From contig CM067367.1 of NCBI GenBank assembly GCA_034401795.1, positions 56,424,206 to 56,488,205 on the forward strand: DNA of 64,000 bases, given 5' to 3'. Of the stretch, positions 1 through 15,000 are shown piece after piece. The notes under the pieces were generated by a model. That model did not search any database. It was not told where the DNA came from and saw nothing but the letters and a program-made list of their open reading frames with translations. The stretch is from Chaetoderma sp. LZ-2023a. Taxonomy: Eukaryota > Mollusca > Caudofoveata > Chaetodermatida > Chaetodermatidae. A program made the translations under genes and the position numbers. Each line of letters opens with the position of its first letter. Position 1 is the first letter of the stretch.

Positions 1-3000
1 CTGTAGATACACACATACCACAAGTTTGGTGAGTGTCCGTGACTAGATCACACATACCACAAGTTTGGTGTGTCTGTGACTAGACCACACATACCACAGG
101 TTTGGTGAGTGTCTGTGACTGTAGATCACACATACCACAAGTTTGGTGAGTGTCTGTGACTGTAGATCACACATACCACAAGTTTGGTGAGTGTCTGTGA
201 CTGTAGATCATACATACCACAAGTTTGGTGAGTGTTCGTGACTAGATCACACATACCACAAGTTTGGTGAATGTCTGTGACTGTAGATCACACATACCAC
301 AAGTTTGGTGAGTGTCCGTGACTGTAGATCACACATACCACAAGTTTGGTGAGTGTCTGTGACTGTAGATACACACATACCACAAGTTTGGTGAGTGTCC
401 GTGACTGTAGATACACACATGCCACAAGTTTGGTGAGTGTCCGTGACTGTAGATACACACATACCACAAGTTTGGTGAATGTCTGTGACTGTAGATACAC
501 ACATACCACAAGTTTGGTGAGTGTCCGTGACTAGATCACACATACCACAAGTTTGGTGTGTCTGTGACTAGACCACACATACCACAAGTTTGGTGAGTGT
601 CTGTGACTGTAGATCACACATGCCACAAGTTTGGTGAGTGTCTGTCACTGTAGATACACACATACCACAAGTTTGGTGAGTGTCTGTGACTGTAGATCAC
701 ACATACCACAAGTTTGGTGAGTGTCCGTGACTGTAGAGTGGTCAGTGTCTGTGGCTGTAGATACACACATACCACAAGTTTGGTGAGTGTCCGTGACTAG
801 ATCACACATACCACAAGTTTGGTGTATCTGTGACTAGACCACACATACCACAAGTTTGGTGAGTGTCTGTGACTGTAGATCACACATACCACAAGTTTGG
901 TGGGTGTCCGTGACTAGATCACACATACCACAAGTTTGGTGCGTGTCCGTGACTGTAGATCACACATACCACAAGTTTGGTGAGTGTTCATGACTAGATC
1001 ACACATACCACAAGTTTGGTGAATGTCTGTGACTGTAGATACACACATACCACAAGTTTGGTGAGTGTCCGTGACTGTAGATCACACATACCACAAGTTT
1101 GGTGAGTGTCCGTGACTGTAGATCACACATACCACAAGTTTGGTGAGTGTCCGTGACTGTAGATACACACATACCACAAGTCTGGTGAGTGTCCATGATG
1201 ACCACACATACCACAGGTTTGGTGAGTGTCTGTGACTGTAGATCACACATGCCACAAGTTTGGTGAGTGTCTGTGACTGTAGATCACACATGCCACAAGT
1301 TTGGTGAGTGTCTGTCACTGTAGATACACACATACCACAAGTTTGGTGAGTGTCTGTGACTGTAGATCACACATACCACAAGTTTGGTGAGTGTCTGTGA
1401 CTAGACCACAGATACCACAAGTTTGGTGAGTGTCTGTGACTGTAGATCACACATACCACAAGTTTGTTGAGTGTCCGTGACTGTAGATCACACATACCAT
1501 GAGTTTGGTGAGTGTCCGTGACTAGATCACACATACCACAAGTTTGGTGCATGTCCGTGACTAGATCACACATACCACAAGTTTGGTGAGTGTCCGTGAC
1601 TGTAGATACACACATACCACAAGTCTGGTGAGTGTCCATGATGACCACACATACCACAGGTTTGGTGAGTGTCTGTGACTGTAGATCACACATGCCACAA
1701 GTTTGGTGAGTGTCCGTGACTGTAGATACACACATACCACAAGTTTGGTGAATGTCTGTGACTGTAGATACACACATACCACAAGTTTGGTGAGTGTCCG
1801 TGACTAGATCACACATACCACAAGTTTGGTGTGTCTGTGACTAGACCACACATACCACAGGTTTGGTGAGTGTCTGTGACTGTAGATCACACATGCCACA
1901 AGTTTGGTGAGTGTCTGTCACTGTAGATACACACATACCACAAGTTTGGTGAGTGTCTGTGACTGTAGATCACACATACCACAAGTTTGGTGAGTGTCCG
2001 TGACTGTAGAGTGGTCAGTGTCTGTGGCTGTAGATACACACATACCACAAGTTTGGTGAGTGTCCGTGACTAGATCACACATACCACAAGTTTGGTGTAT
2101 CTGTGACTAGACCACACATACCACAAGTTTGGTGAGTGTCTGTGACTGTAGATCACACATACCACAAGTTTGGTGGGTGTCCGTGACTAGATCACACATA
2201 CCACAAGTTTGGTGCGTGTCCGTGACTGTAGATCACACATACCACAAGTTTGGTGAGTGTTCATGACTAGATCACACATACCACAAGTTTGGTGAATGTC
2301 TGTGACTGTAGATACACACATACCACAAGTTTTGTGAGTGTCCGTGACTGTAGATCACACATACCACAAGTTTGGTGAGTGTCCGTGACTGTAGATCACA
2401 CATACCACAAGTTTGGTGAGTGTCCGTGACTGTAGATACACACATACCACAAGTCTGGTGAGTGTCCATGATGACCACACATACCACAGGTTTGGTGAGT
2501 GTCTGTGACTGTAGATCACACATGCCACAAGTTTGGTGAGTGTCTGTGACTGTAGATCACACATGCCACAAGTTTGGTGAGTGTCTGTCACTGTAGATAC
2601 ACACATACCACAAGTTTGGTGAGTGTCTGTGACTGTAGATCACACATACCACAAGTTTGGTGAGTGTCTGTGACTAGACCACAGATACCACAAGTTTGGT
2701 GAGTGTCTGTGACTGTAGATCACACATACCACAAGTTTGTTGAGTGTCCGTGACTGTAGATCACACATACCATGAGTTTGGTGAGTGTCCGTGACTAGAT
2801 CACACATACCACAAGTTTGGTGCGTGTCCGTGACTAGATCACACATACCACAAGTTTGGTGAGTGTCCGTGACTGTAGATACACACATACCACAAGTCTG
2901 GTGAGTGTCCATGATGACCACACATACCACAGGTTTGGTGAGTGTCTGTGACTGTAGATCACACATGCCACAAGTTTGGTGAGTGTCCGTGACTGTAGAT

Positions 3001-6000
3001 ACACACATACCACAAGTTTGATGAATGTCTGTGACTGTAGATACACACATACCACAAGTTTGGTGAGTGTCCGTGACTAGATCACACATACCACAAGTTT
3101 GGTGTGTCTGTGACTAGACCACACATACCACAGGTTTGGTGAGTGTCTGTGACTGTAGATCACACATGCCACAAGTTTGGTGAGTGTCTGTCACTGTAGA
3201 TACACACATACCACAAGTTTGGTGAGTGTCTGTGACTGTAGATCACACATACCACAAGTTTGGTGAGTGTCCGTGACTGTAGAGTGGTCAGTGTCTGTGG
3301 CTGTAGATACACACATACCACAAGTTTGGTGAGTGTCCGTGACTAGATCACACATACCACAAGTTTGGTGTATCTGTGACTAGACCACACATACCACAAG
3401 TTTGGTGAGTGTCTGTGACTGTAGATCACACATACCACAAGTTTGGTGGGTGTCCGTGACTAGATCACACATACCACAAGTTTGGTGCGTGTCCGTGACT
3501 GTAGATCACACATACCACAAGTTTGGTGAGTGTTCATGACTAGATCACACATACCACAAGTTTGGTGAATGTCTGTGACTGTAGATACACACATACCACA
3601 AGTTTTGTGAGTGTCCGTGACTGTAGATCACACATACCACAAGTTTGGTGAGTGTCCGTGACTGTAGATCACACATACCACAAGTTTGGTGAGTGTCCGT
3701 GACTGTAGATACACACATACCACAAGTCTGGTGAGTGTCCATGATGACCACACATACCACAGGTTTGGTGAGTGTCTGTGACTGTAGATCACACATGCCA
3801 CAAGTTTGGTGAGTGTCTGTGACTGTAGATCACACATGCCACAAGTTTGGTGAGTGTCTGTCACTGTAGATACACACATACCACAAGTTTGGTGAGTGTC
3901 TGTGACTGTAGATCACACATACCACAAGTTTGGTGAGTGTCTGTGACTAGACCACAGATACCACAAGTTTGGTGAGTGTCTGTGACTGTAGATCACACAT
4001 ACCACAAGTTTGTTGAGTGTCCGTGACTGTAGATCACACATACCATGAGTTTGGTGAGTGTCCGTGACTAGATCACACATACCACAAGTTTGGTGCGTGT
4101 CCGTGACTAGATCACACATACCACAAGTTTGGTGAGTGTCCGTGACTGTAGATACACACATACCACAAGTCTGGTGAGTGTCCATGATGACCACACATAC
4201 CACAGGTTTGGTGAGTGTCTGTGACTGTAGATCACACATGCCACAAGTTTGGTGAGTGTCCGTGACTGTAGATACACACATACCACAAGTTTGGTGAATG
4301 TCTGTGACTGTAGATACACACATACCACAAGTTTGGTGAGTGTCCGTGACTAGATCACACATACCACAAGTTTGGTGTGTCTGTGACTAGACCACACATA
4401 CCACAGGTTTGGTGAGTGTCTGTGACTGTAGATCACACATGCCACAAGTTTGGTGAGTGTCTGTCACTGTAGATACACACATACCACAAGTTTGGTGAAT
4501 GTCTGTGACTGTAGATACACACATACCACAAGTTTGGTGAGTGTCCGTGACTAGATCACACATACCACAAGTTTGGTGTGTCTGTGACTAGACCACACAT
4601 ACCACAGGTTTGGTGAGTGTCTGTGACTGTAGATCACACATGCCACAAGTTTGGTGAGTGTCCGTGACTGTAGATACACACATACCACAAGTTTGGTGAA
4701 TGTCTGTGACTGTAGATACACACATACCACAAGTTTGGTGAGTGTCCGTGACTAGATCACACATACCACAAGTTTGGTGTGTCTGTGACTAGACCACACA
4801 TACCACAGGTTTGGTGAGTGTCTGTGACTGTAGATCACACATGCCACAAGTTTGGTGAGTGTCTGTCACTGTAGATACACACATACCACAAGTTTGGTGA
4901 ATGTCTGTGACTGTAGATACACACATACCACAAGTTTGGTGAGTGTCCGTGACTAGATCACACATACCACAAGTTTGGTGTGTCTGTGACTAGACCACAC
5001 ATACCACAGGTTTGGTGAGTGTCTGTGACTGTAGATCACACATACCACAAGTTTGGTGAGTGTCCGTGACTGTAGAGTGGTCAGTGTCTGTGGCTGTAGA
5101 TACACACATACCACAAGTTTGGTGAGTGTCCGTGACTAGATCACACATACCACAAGTTTGGTGTATCTGTGACTAGACCACACATACCACAAGTTTGGTG
5201 AGTGTCTGTGACTGTAGATCACACATACCACAAGTTTGGTGGGTGTCCGTGACTAGATCACACATACCACAAGTTTGGTGCGTGTCCGTGACTGTAGATC
5301 ACACATACCACAAGTTTGGTGAGTGTTCATGACTAGATCACACATACCACAAGTTTGGTGAATGTCTGTGACTGTAGATACACACATACCACAAGTTTTG
5401 TGAGTGTCCGTGACTGTAGATCACACATACCACAAGTTTGGTGAGTGTTCGTGACTGTAGATCACACATACCACAAGTTTGGTGAGTGTCCGTGACTGTA
5501 GATACACACATACCACAAGTCTGGTGAGTGTCCATGATGACCACACATACCACAGGTTTGGTGAGTGTCTGTGACTGTAGATCACACATGCCACAAGTTT
5601 GGTGAGTGTCTGTGACTGTAGATCACACATGCCACAAGTTTGGTGAGTGTCTGTGACTGTAGATCACACATGCCACAAGTTTGGTGAGTGTCTGTCACTG
5701 TAGATACACACATACCACAAGTTTGGTGAGTGTCTGTGACTGTAGATCACACATACCACAAGTTTGGTGAGTGTCTGTGACTAGACCACAGATACCACAA
5801 GTTTGGTGAGTGTCTGTGACTGTAGATCACACATACCACAAGTTTGTTGAGTGTCCGTGACTGTAGATCACACATACCATGAGTTTGGTGAGTGTCCGTG
5901 ACTAGATCACACATACCACAAGTTTGGTGCGTGTCCGTGACTAGATCACACATACCACAAGTTTGGTGAGTGTCCGTGACTGTAGATACACACATACCAC

Positions 6001-9000
6001 AAGTCTGGTGAGTGTCCATGATGACCACACATACCACAGGTTTGGTGAGTGTCTGTGACTGTAGATCACACATGCCACAAGTTTGGTGAGTGTCCGTGAC
6101 TGTAGATACACACATACCACAAGTTTGATGAATGTCTGTGACTGTAGATACACACATACCACAAGTTTGGTGAGTGTCCGTGACTAGATCACACATACCA
6201 CAAGTTTGGTGTGTCTGTGACTAGACCACACATACCACAGGTTTGGTGAGTGTCTGTGACTGTAGATCACACATGCCACAAGTTTGGTGAGTGTCTGTCA
6301 CTGTAGATACACACATACCACAAGTTTGGTGAGTGTCTGTGACTGTAGATCACACATACCACAAGTTTGGTGAGTGTCCGTGACTGTAGAGTGGTCAGTG
6401 TCTGTGGCTGTAGATACACACATACCACAAGTTTGGTGAGTGTCCGTGACTAGATCACACATACCACAAGTTTGGTGTATCTGTGACTAGACCACACATA
6501 CCACAAGTTTGGTGAGTGTCTGTGACTGTAGATCACACATACCACAAGTTTGGTGGGTGTCCGTGACTAGATCACACATACCACAAGTTTGGTGCGTGTC
6601 CGTGACTGTAGATCACACATACCACAAGTTTGGTGAGTGTTCATGACTAGATCACACATACCACAAGTTTGGTGAATGTCTGTGACTGTAGATACACACA
6701 TACCACAAGTTTTGTGAGTGTCCGTGACTGTAGATCACACATACCACAAGTTTGGTGAGTGTCCGTGACTGTAGATCACACATACCACAAGTTTGGTGAG
6801 TGTCCGTGACTGTAGATACACACATACCACAAGTCTGGTGAGTGTCCATGATGACCACACATACCACAGGTTTGGTGAGTGTCTGTGACTGTAGATCACA
6901 CATGCCACAAGTTTGGTGAGTGTCTGTGACTGTAGATCACACATGCCACAAGTTTGGTGAGTGTCTGTCACTGTAGATACACACATACCACAAGTTTGGT
7001 GAGTGTCTGTGACTGTAGATCACACATACCACAAGTTTGGTGAGTGTCTGTGACTAGACCACAGATACCACAAGTTTGGTGAGTGTCTGTGACTGTAGAT
7101 CACACATACCACAAGTTTGTTGAGTGTCCGTGACTGTAGATCACACATACCATGAGTTTGGTGAGTGTCCGTGACTAGATCACACATACCACAAGTTTGG
7201 TGCGTGTCCGTGACTAGATCACACATACCACAAGTTTGGTGAGTGTCCGTGACTGTAGATACACACATACCACAAGTCTGGTGAGTGTCCATGATGACCA
7301 CACATACCACAGGTTTGGTGAGTGTCTGTGACTGTAGATCACACATGCCACAAGTTTGGTGAGTGTCCGTGACTGTAGATACACACATACCACAAGTTTG
7401 GTGAATGTCTGTGACTGTAGATACACACATACCACAAGTTTGGTGAGTGTCCGTGACTAGATCACACATACCACAAGTTTGGTGTGTCTGTGACTAGACC
7501 ACACATACCACAGGTTTGGTGAGTGTCTGTGACTGTAGATCACACATGCCACAAGTTTGGTGAGTGTCTGTCACTGTAGATACACACATACCACAAGTTT
7601 GGTGAATGTCTGTGACTGTAGATACACACATACCACAAGTTTGGTGAGTGTCCGTGACTAGATCACACATACCACAAGTTTGGTGTGTCTGTGACTAGAC
7701 CACACATACCACAGGTTTGGTGAGTGTCTGTGACTGTAGATCACACATGCCACAAGTTTGGTGAGTGTCCGTGACTGTAGATACACACATACCACAAGTT
7801 TGGTGAATGTCTGTGACTGTAGATACACACATACCACAAGTTTGGTGAGTGTCCGTGACTAGATCACACATACCACAAGTTTGGTGTGTCTGTGACTAGA
7901 CCACACATACCACAGGTTTGGTGAGTGTCTGTGACTGTAGATCACACATGCCACAAGTTTGGTGAGTGTCTGTCACTGTAGATACACACATACCACAAGT
8001 TTGGTGAATGTCTGTGACTGTAGATACACACATACCACAAGTTTGGTGAGTGTCCGTGACTAGATCACACATACCACAAGTTTGGTGTGTCTGTGACTAG
8101 ACCACACATACCACAGGTTTGGTGAGTGTCTGTGACTGTAGATCACACATACCACAAGTTTGGTGAGTGTCCGTGACTGTAGAGTGGTCAGTGTCTGTGG
8201 CTGTAGATACACACATACCACAAGTTTGGTGAGTGTCCGTGACTAGATCACACATACCACAAGTTTGGTGTATCTGTGACTAGACCACACATACCACAAG
8301 TTTGGTGAGTGTCTGTGACTGTAGATCACACATACCACAAGTTTGGTGGGTGTCCGTGACTAGATCACACATACCACAAGTTTGGTGCGTGTCCGTGACT
8401 GTAGATCACACATACCACAAGTTTGGTGAGTGTTCATGACTAGATCACACATACCACAAGTTTGGTGAATGTCTGTGACTGTAGATACACACATACCACA
8501 AGTTTTGTGAGTGTCCGTGACTGTAGATCACACATACCACAAGTTTGGTGAGTGTTCGTGACTGTAGATCACACATACCACAAGTTTGGTGAGTGTCCGT
8601 GACTGTAGATACACACATACCACAAGTCTGGTGAGTGTCCATGATGACCACACATACCACAGGTTTGGTGAGTGTCTGTGACTGTAGATCACACATGCCA
8701 CAAGTTTGGTGAGTGTCTGTGACTGTAGATCACACATGCCACAAGTTTGGTGAGTGTCTGTGACTGTAGATCACACATGCCACAAGTTTGGTGAGTGTCT
8801 GTCACTGTAGATACACACATACCACAAGTTTGGTGAGTGTCTGTGACTGTAGATCACACATACCACAAGTTTGGTGAGTGTCTGTGACTAGACCACAGAT
8901 ACCACAAGTTTGGTGAGTGTCTGTGACTGTAGATCACACATACCACAAGTTTGGTGAGTGTCCGTGACTGTAGATCACACATACCATGAGTTTGGTGAGT

Positions 9001-12000
9001 GTCCGTGACTAGATCACACATACCACAAGTTTGGTGCGTGTCCGTGACTAGATCACACATACCACAAGTTTGGTGAGTGTCCGTGACTGTAGATACACAC
9101 ATACCACAAGTCTGGTGAGTGTCCATGATGACCACACATACCACAGGTTTGGTGAGTGTCTGTGACTGTAGATCACACATGCCACAAGTTTGGTGAGTGT
9201 CCGTGACTGTAGATACACACATACCACAAGTTTGGTGAATGTCTGTGACTGTAGATACACACATACCACAAGTTTGGTGAGTGTCCGTGACTAGATCACA
9301 CATACCACAAGTTTGGTGTGTCTGTGACTAGACCACACATACCACAGGTTTGGTGAGTGTCTGTGACTGTAGATCACACATGCCACAAGTTTGGTGAGTG
9401 TCTGTCACTGTAGATACACACATACCACAAGTTTGGTGAATGTCTGTGACTGTAGATACACACATACCACAAGTTTGGTGAGTGTCCGTGACTAGATCAC
9501 ACATACCACAAGTTTGGTGTGTCTGTGACTAGACCACACATACCACAGGTTTGGTGAGTGTCTGTGACTGTAGATCACACATGCCACAAGTTTGGTGAGT
9601 GTCCGTGACTGTAGATACACACATACCACAAGTTTGGTGAATGTCTGTGACTGTAGATACACACATACCACAAGTTTGGTGAGTGTCCGTGACTAGATCA
9701 CACATACCACAAGTTTGGTGTGTCTGTGACTAGACCACACATACCACAGGTTTGGTGAGTGTCTGTGACTGTAGATCACACATGCCACAAGTTTGGTGAG
9801 TGTCTGTCACTGTAGATACACACATACCACAAGTTTGGTGAATGTCTGTGACTGTAGATACACACATACCACAAGTTTGGTGAGTGTCCGTGACTAGATC
9901 ACACATACCACAAGTTTGGTGTGTCTGTGACTAGACCACACATACCACAGGTTTGGTGAGTGTCTGTGACTGTAGATCACACATACCACAAGTTTGGTGA
10001 GTGTCCGTGACTGTAGAGTGGTCAGTGTCTGTGGCTGTAGATACACACATACCACAAGTTTGGTGAGTGTCCGTGACTAGATCACACATACCACAAGTTT
10101 GGTGTATCTGTGACTAGACCACACATACCACAAGTTTGGTGAGTGTCTGTGACTGTAGATCACACATACCACAAGTTTGGTGGGTGTCCGTGACTAGATC
10201 ACACATACCACAAGTTTGGTGCGTGTCCGTGACTGTAGATCACACATACCACAAGTTTGGTGAGTGTTCATGACTAGATCACACATACCACAAGTTTGGT
10301 GAATGTCTGTGACTGTAGATACACACATACCACAAGTTTTGTGAGTGTCCGTGACTGTAGATCACACATACCACAAGTTTGGTGAGTGTCCGTGACTGTA
10401 GATCACACATACCACAAGTTTGGTGAGTGTCCGTGACTGTAGATACACACATACCACAAGTCTGGTGAGTGTCCATGATGACCACACATACCACAGGTTT
10501 GGTGAGTGTCTGTGACTGTAGATCACACATGCCACAAGTTTGGTGAGTGTCTGTGACTGTAGATCACACATGCCACAAGTTTGGTGAGTGTCTGTCACTG
10601 TAGATACACACATACCACAAGTTTGGTGAGTGTCTGTGACTGTAGATCACACATACCACAAGTTTGGTGAGTGTCTGTGACTAGACCACAGATACCACAA
10701 GTTTGGTGAGTGTCTGTGACTGTAGATCACACATACCACAAGTTTGTTGAGTGTCCGTGACTGTAGATCACACATACCATGAGTTTGGTGAGTGTCCGTG
10801 ACTAGATCACACATACCACAAGTTTGGTGCGTGTCCGTGACTAGATCACACATACCACAAGTTTGGTGAGTGTCCGTGACTGTAGATACACACATACCAC
10901 AAGTCTGGTGAGTGTCCATGATGACCACACATACCACAGGTTTGGTGAGTGTCTGTGACTGTAGATCACACATGCCACAAGTTTGGTGAGTGTCCGTGAC
11001 TGTAGATACACACATACCACAAGTTTGGTGAATGTCTGTGACTGTAGATACACACATACCACAAGTTTGGTGAGTGTCCGTGACTAGATCACACATACCA
11101 CAAGTTTGGTGTGTCTGTGACTAGACCACACATACCACAGGTTTGGTGAGTGTCTGTGACTGTAGATCACACATGCCACAAGTTTGGTGAGTGTCTGTCA
11201 CTGTAGATACACACATACCACAAGTTTGGTGAATGTCTGTGACTGTAGATACACACATACCACAAGTTTGGTGAGTGTCCGTGACTAGATCACACATACC
11301 ACAAGTTTGGTGTGTCTGTGACTAGACCACACATACCACAGGTTTGGTGAGTGTCTGTGACTGTAGATCACACATGCCACAAGTTTGGTGAGTGTCCGTG
11401 ACTGTAGATACACACATACCACAAGTTTGGTGAATGTCTGTGACTGTAGATACACACATACCACAAGTTTGGTGAGTGTCCGTGACTAGATCACACATAC
11501 CACAAGTTTGGTGTGTCTGTGACTAGACCACACATACCACAGGTTTGGTGAGTGTCTGTGACTGTAGATCACACATGCCACAAGTTTGGTGAGTGTCTGT
11601 CACTGTAGATACACACATACCACAAGTTTGGTGAATGTCTGTGACTGTAGATACACACATACCACAAGTTTGGTGAGTGTCCGTGACTAGATCACACATA
11701 CCACAAGTTTGGTGTGTCTGTGACTAGACCACACATACCACAGGTTTGGTGAGTGTCTGTGACTGTAGATCACACATACCACAAGTTTGGTGAGTGTCCG
11801 TGACTGTAGAGTGGTCAGTGTCTGTGGCTGTAGATACACACATACCACAAGTTTGGTGAGTGTCCGTGACTAGATCACACATACCACAAGTTTGGTGTAT
11901 CTGTGACTAGACCACACATACCACAAGTTTGGTGAGTGTCTGTGACTGTAGATCACACATACCACAAGTTTGGTGGGTGTCCGTGACTAGATCACACATA

Positions 12001-15000
12001 CCACAAGTTTGGTGCGTGTCCGTGACTGTAGATCACACATACCACAAGTTTGGTGAGTGTTCATGACTAGATCACACATACCACAAGTTTGGTGAATGTC
12101 TGTGACTGTAGATACACACATACCACAAGTTTTGTGAGTGTCCGTGACTGTAGATCACACATACCACAAGTTTGGTGAGTGTTCGTGACTGTAGATCACA
12201 CATACCACAAGTTTGGTGAGTGTCCGTGACTGTAGATACACACATACCACAAGTCTGGTGAGTGTCCATGATGACCACACATACCACAGGTTTGGTGAGT
12301 GTCTGTGACTGTAGATCACACATGCCACAAGTTTGGTGAGTGTCTGTGACTGTAGATCACACATGCCACAAGTTTGGTGAGTGTCTGTGACTGTAGATCA
12401 CACATGCCACAAGTTTGGTGAGTGTCTGTCACTGTAGATACACACATACCACAAGTTTGGTGAGTGTCTGTGACTGTAGATCACACATACCACAAGTTTG
12501 GTGAGTGTCTGTGACTAGACCACAGATACCACAAGTTTGGTGAGTGTCTGTGACTGTAGATCACACATACCACAAGTTTGGTGAGTGTCCGTGACTGTAG
12601 ATCACACATACCATGAGTTTGGTGAGTGTCCGTGACTAGATCACACATACCACAAGTTTGGTGCGTGTCCGTGACTAGATCACACATACCACAAGTTTGG
12701 TGAGTGTCCGTGACTGTAGATACACACATACCACAAGTCTGGTGAGTGTCCATGATGACCACACATACCACAGGTTTGGTGAGTGTCTGTGACTGTAGAT
12801 CACACATGCCACAAGTTTGGTGAGTGTCCGTGACTGTAGATACACACATACCACAAGTTTGGTGAATGTCTGTGACTGTAGATACACACATACCACAAGT
12901 TTGGTGAGTGTCCGTGACTAGATCACACATACCACAAGTTTGGTGTGTCTGTGACTAGACCACACATACCACAGGTTTGGTGAGTGTCTGTGACTGTAGA
13001 TCACACATGCCACAAGTTTGGTGAGTGTCTGTCACTGTAGATACACACATACCACAAGTTTGGTGAATGTCTGTGACTGTAGATACACACATACCACAAG
13101 TTTGGTGAGTGTCCGTGACTAGATCACACATACCACAAGTTTGGTGTGTCTGTGACTAGACCACACATACCACAGGTTTGGTGAGTGTCTGTGACTGTAG
13201 ATCACACATGCCACAAGTTTGGTGAGTGTCCGTGACTGTAGATACACACATACCACAAGTTTGGTGAATGTCTGTGACTGTAGATACACACATACCACAA
13301 GTTTGGTGAGTGTCCGTGACTAGATCACACATACCACAAGTTTGGTGTGTCTGTGACTAGACCACACATACCACAGGTTTGGTGAGTGTCTGTGACTGTA
13401 GATCACACATGCCACAAGTTTGGTGAGTGTCTGTCACTGTAGATACACACATACCACAAGTTTGGTGAATGTCTGTGACTGTAGATACACACATACCACA
13501 AGTTTGGTGAGTGTCCGTGACTAGATCACACATACCACAAGTTTGGTGTGTCTGTGACTAGACCACACATACCACAGGTTTGGTGAGTGTCTGTGACTGT
13601 AGATCACACATACCACAAGTTTGGTGAGTGTCCGTTACTGTAGAGTGGTCAGTGTCTGTGGCTGTAGATACACACATACCACAAGTTTGGTGAGTGTCCG
13701 TGACTAGATCACACATACCACAAGTTTGGTGTATCTGTGACTAGACCACACATACCACAAGTTTGGTGAGTGTCTGTGACTGTAGATCACACATACCACA
13801 AGTTTGGTGGGTGTCCGTGACTAGATCACACATACCACAAGTTTGGTGCGTGTCCGTGACTGTAGATCACACATACCACAAGTTTGGTGAGTGTTCATGA
13901 CTAGATCACACATACCACAAGTTTGGTGAATGTCTGTGACTGTAGATACACACATACCACAAGTTTTGTGAGTGTCCGTGACTGTAGATCACACATACCA
14001 CAAGTTTGGTGAGTGTCCGTGACTGTAGATCACACATACCACAAGTTTGGTGAGTGTCCGTGACTGTAGATACACACATACCACAAGTCTGGTGAGTGTC
14101 CATGATGACCACACATACCACAGGTTTGGTGAGTGTCTGTGACTGTAGATCACACATGCCACAAGTTTGGTGAGTGTCTGTGACTGTAGATCACACATGC
14201 CACAAGTTTGGTGAGTGTCTGTCACTGTAGATACACACATACCACAAGTTTGGTGAGTGTCTGTGACTGTAGATCACACATACCACAAGTTTGGTGAGTG
14301 TCTGTGACTAGACCACAGATACCACAAGTTTGGTGAGTGTCTGTGACTGTAGATCACACATACCACAAGTTTGTTGAGTGTCCGTGACTGTAGATCACAC
14401 ATACCATGAGTTTGGTGAGTGTCCGTGACTAGATCACACATACCACAAGTTTGGTGCGTGTCCGTGACTAGATCACACATACCACAAGTTTGGTGAGTGT
14501 CCGTGACTGTAGATACACACATACCACAAGTTTAGTGTGTCCGTGGCTAGATCACAATACCACAAGTTTGGTGAGTGTCCGTAACTAGATCACACATACC
14601 ACAAGTTTGGTGAGGTTCCGTGACTAGATCACACATACCACAAGTTTGGTGAGTCTCCGTGACTGTAGATCACACATACCACAAGTTTGGTGAGTGTCTG
14701 TGACTGTAGACACACACATACCACAAGTTTGTTGAGTGTCCGTGACAGTAGATCACACATACCACAAGTTTGGTGAGTGTCCGTGACTGTAGATCACGCA
14801 TACCACAAGTTTGGCGAGTGTCCATGACTGTAGATCACACATACCACAAGTTTGGTGAGTGTCCATCCGTGACTGTAGACACACACATACCACAAGTTTG
14901 GTGAGTGTCTGTGACTGTAGACACACACATACCACAAGTTTGTTGAGTGTCCGTGACTGTAGATCACACATACCATGAGTTTGGTGAGTGTCTGTGACTG

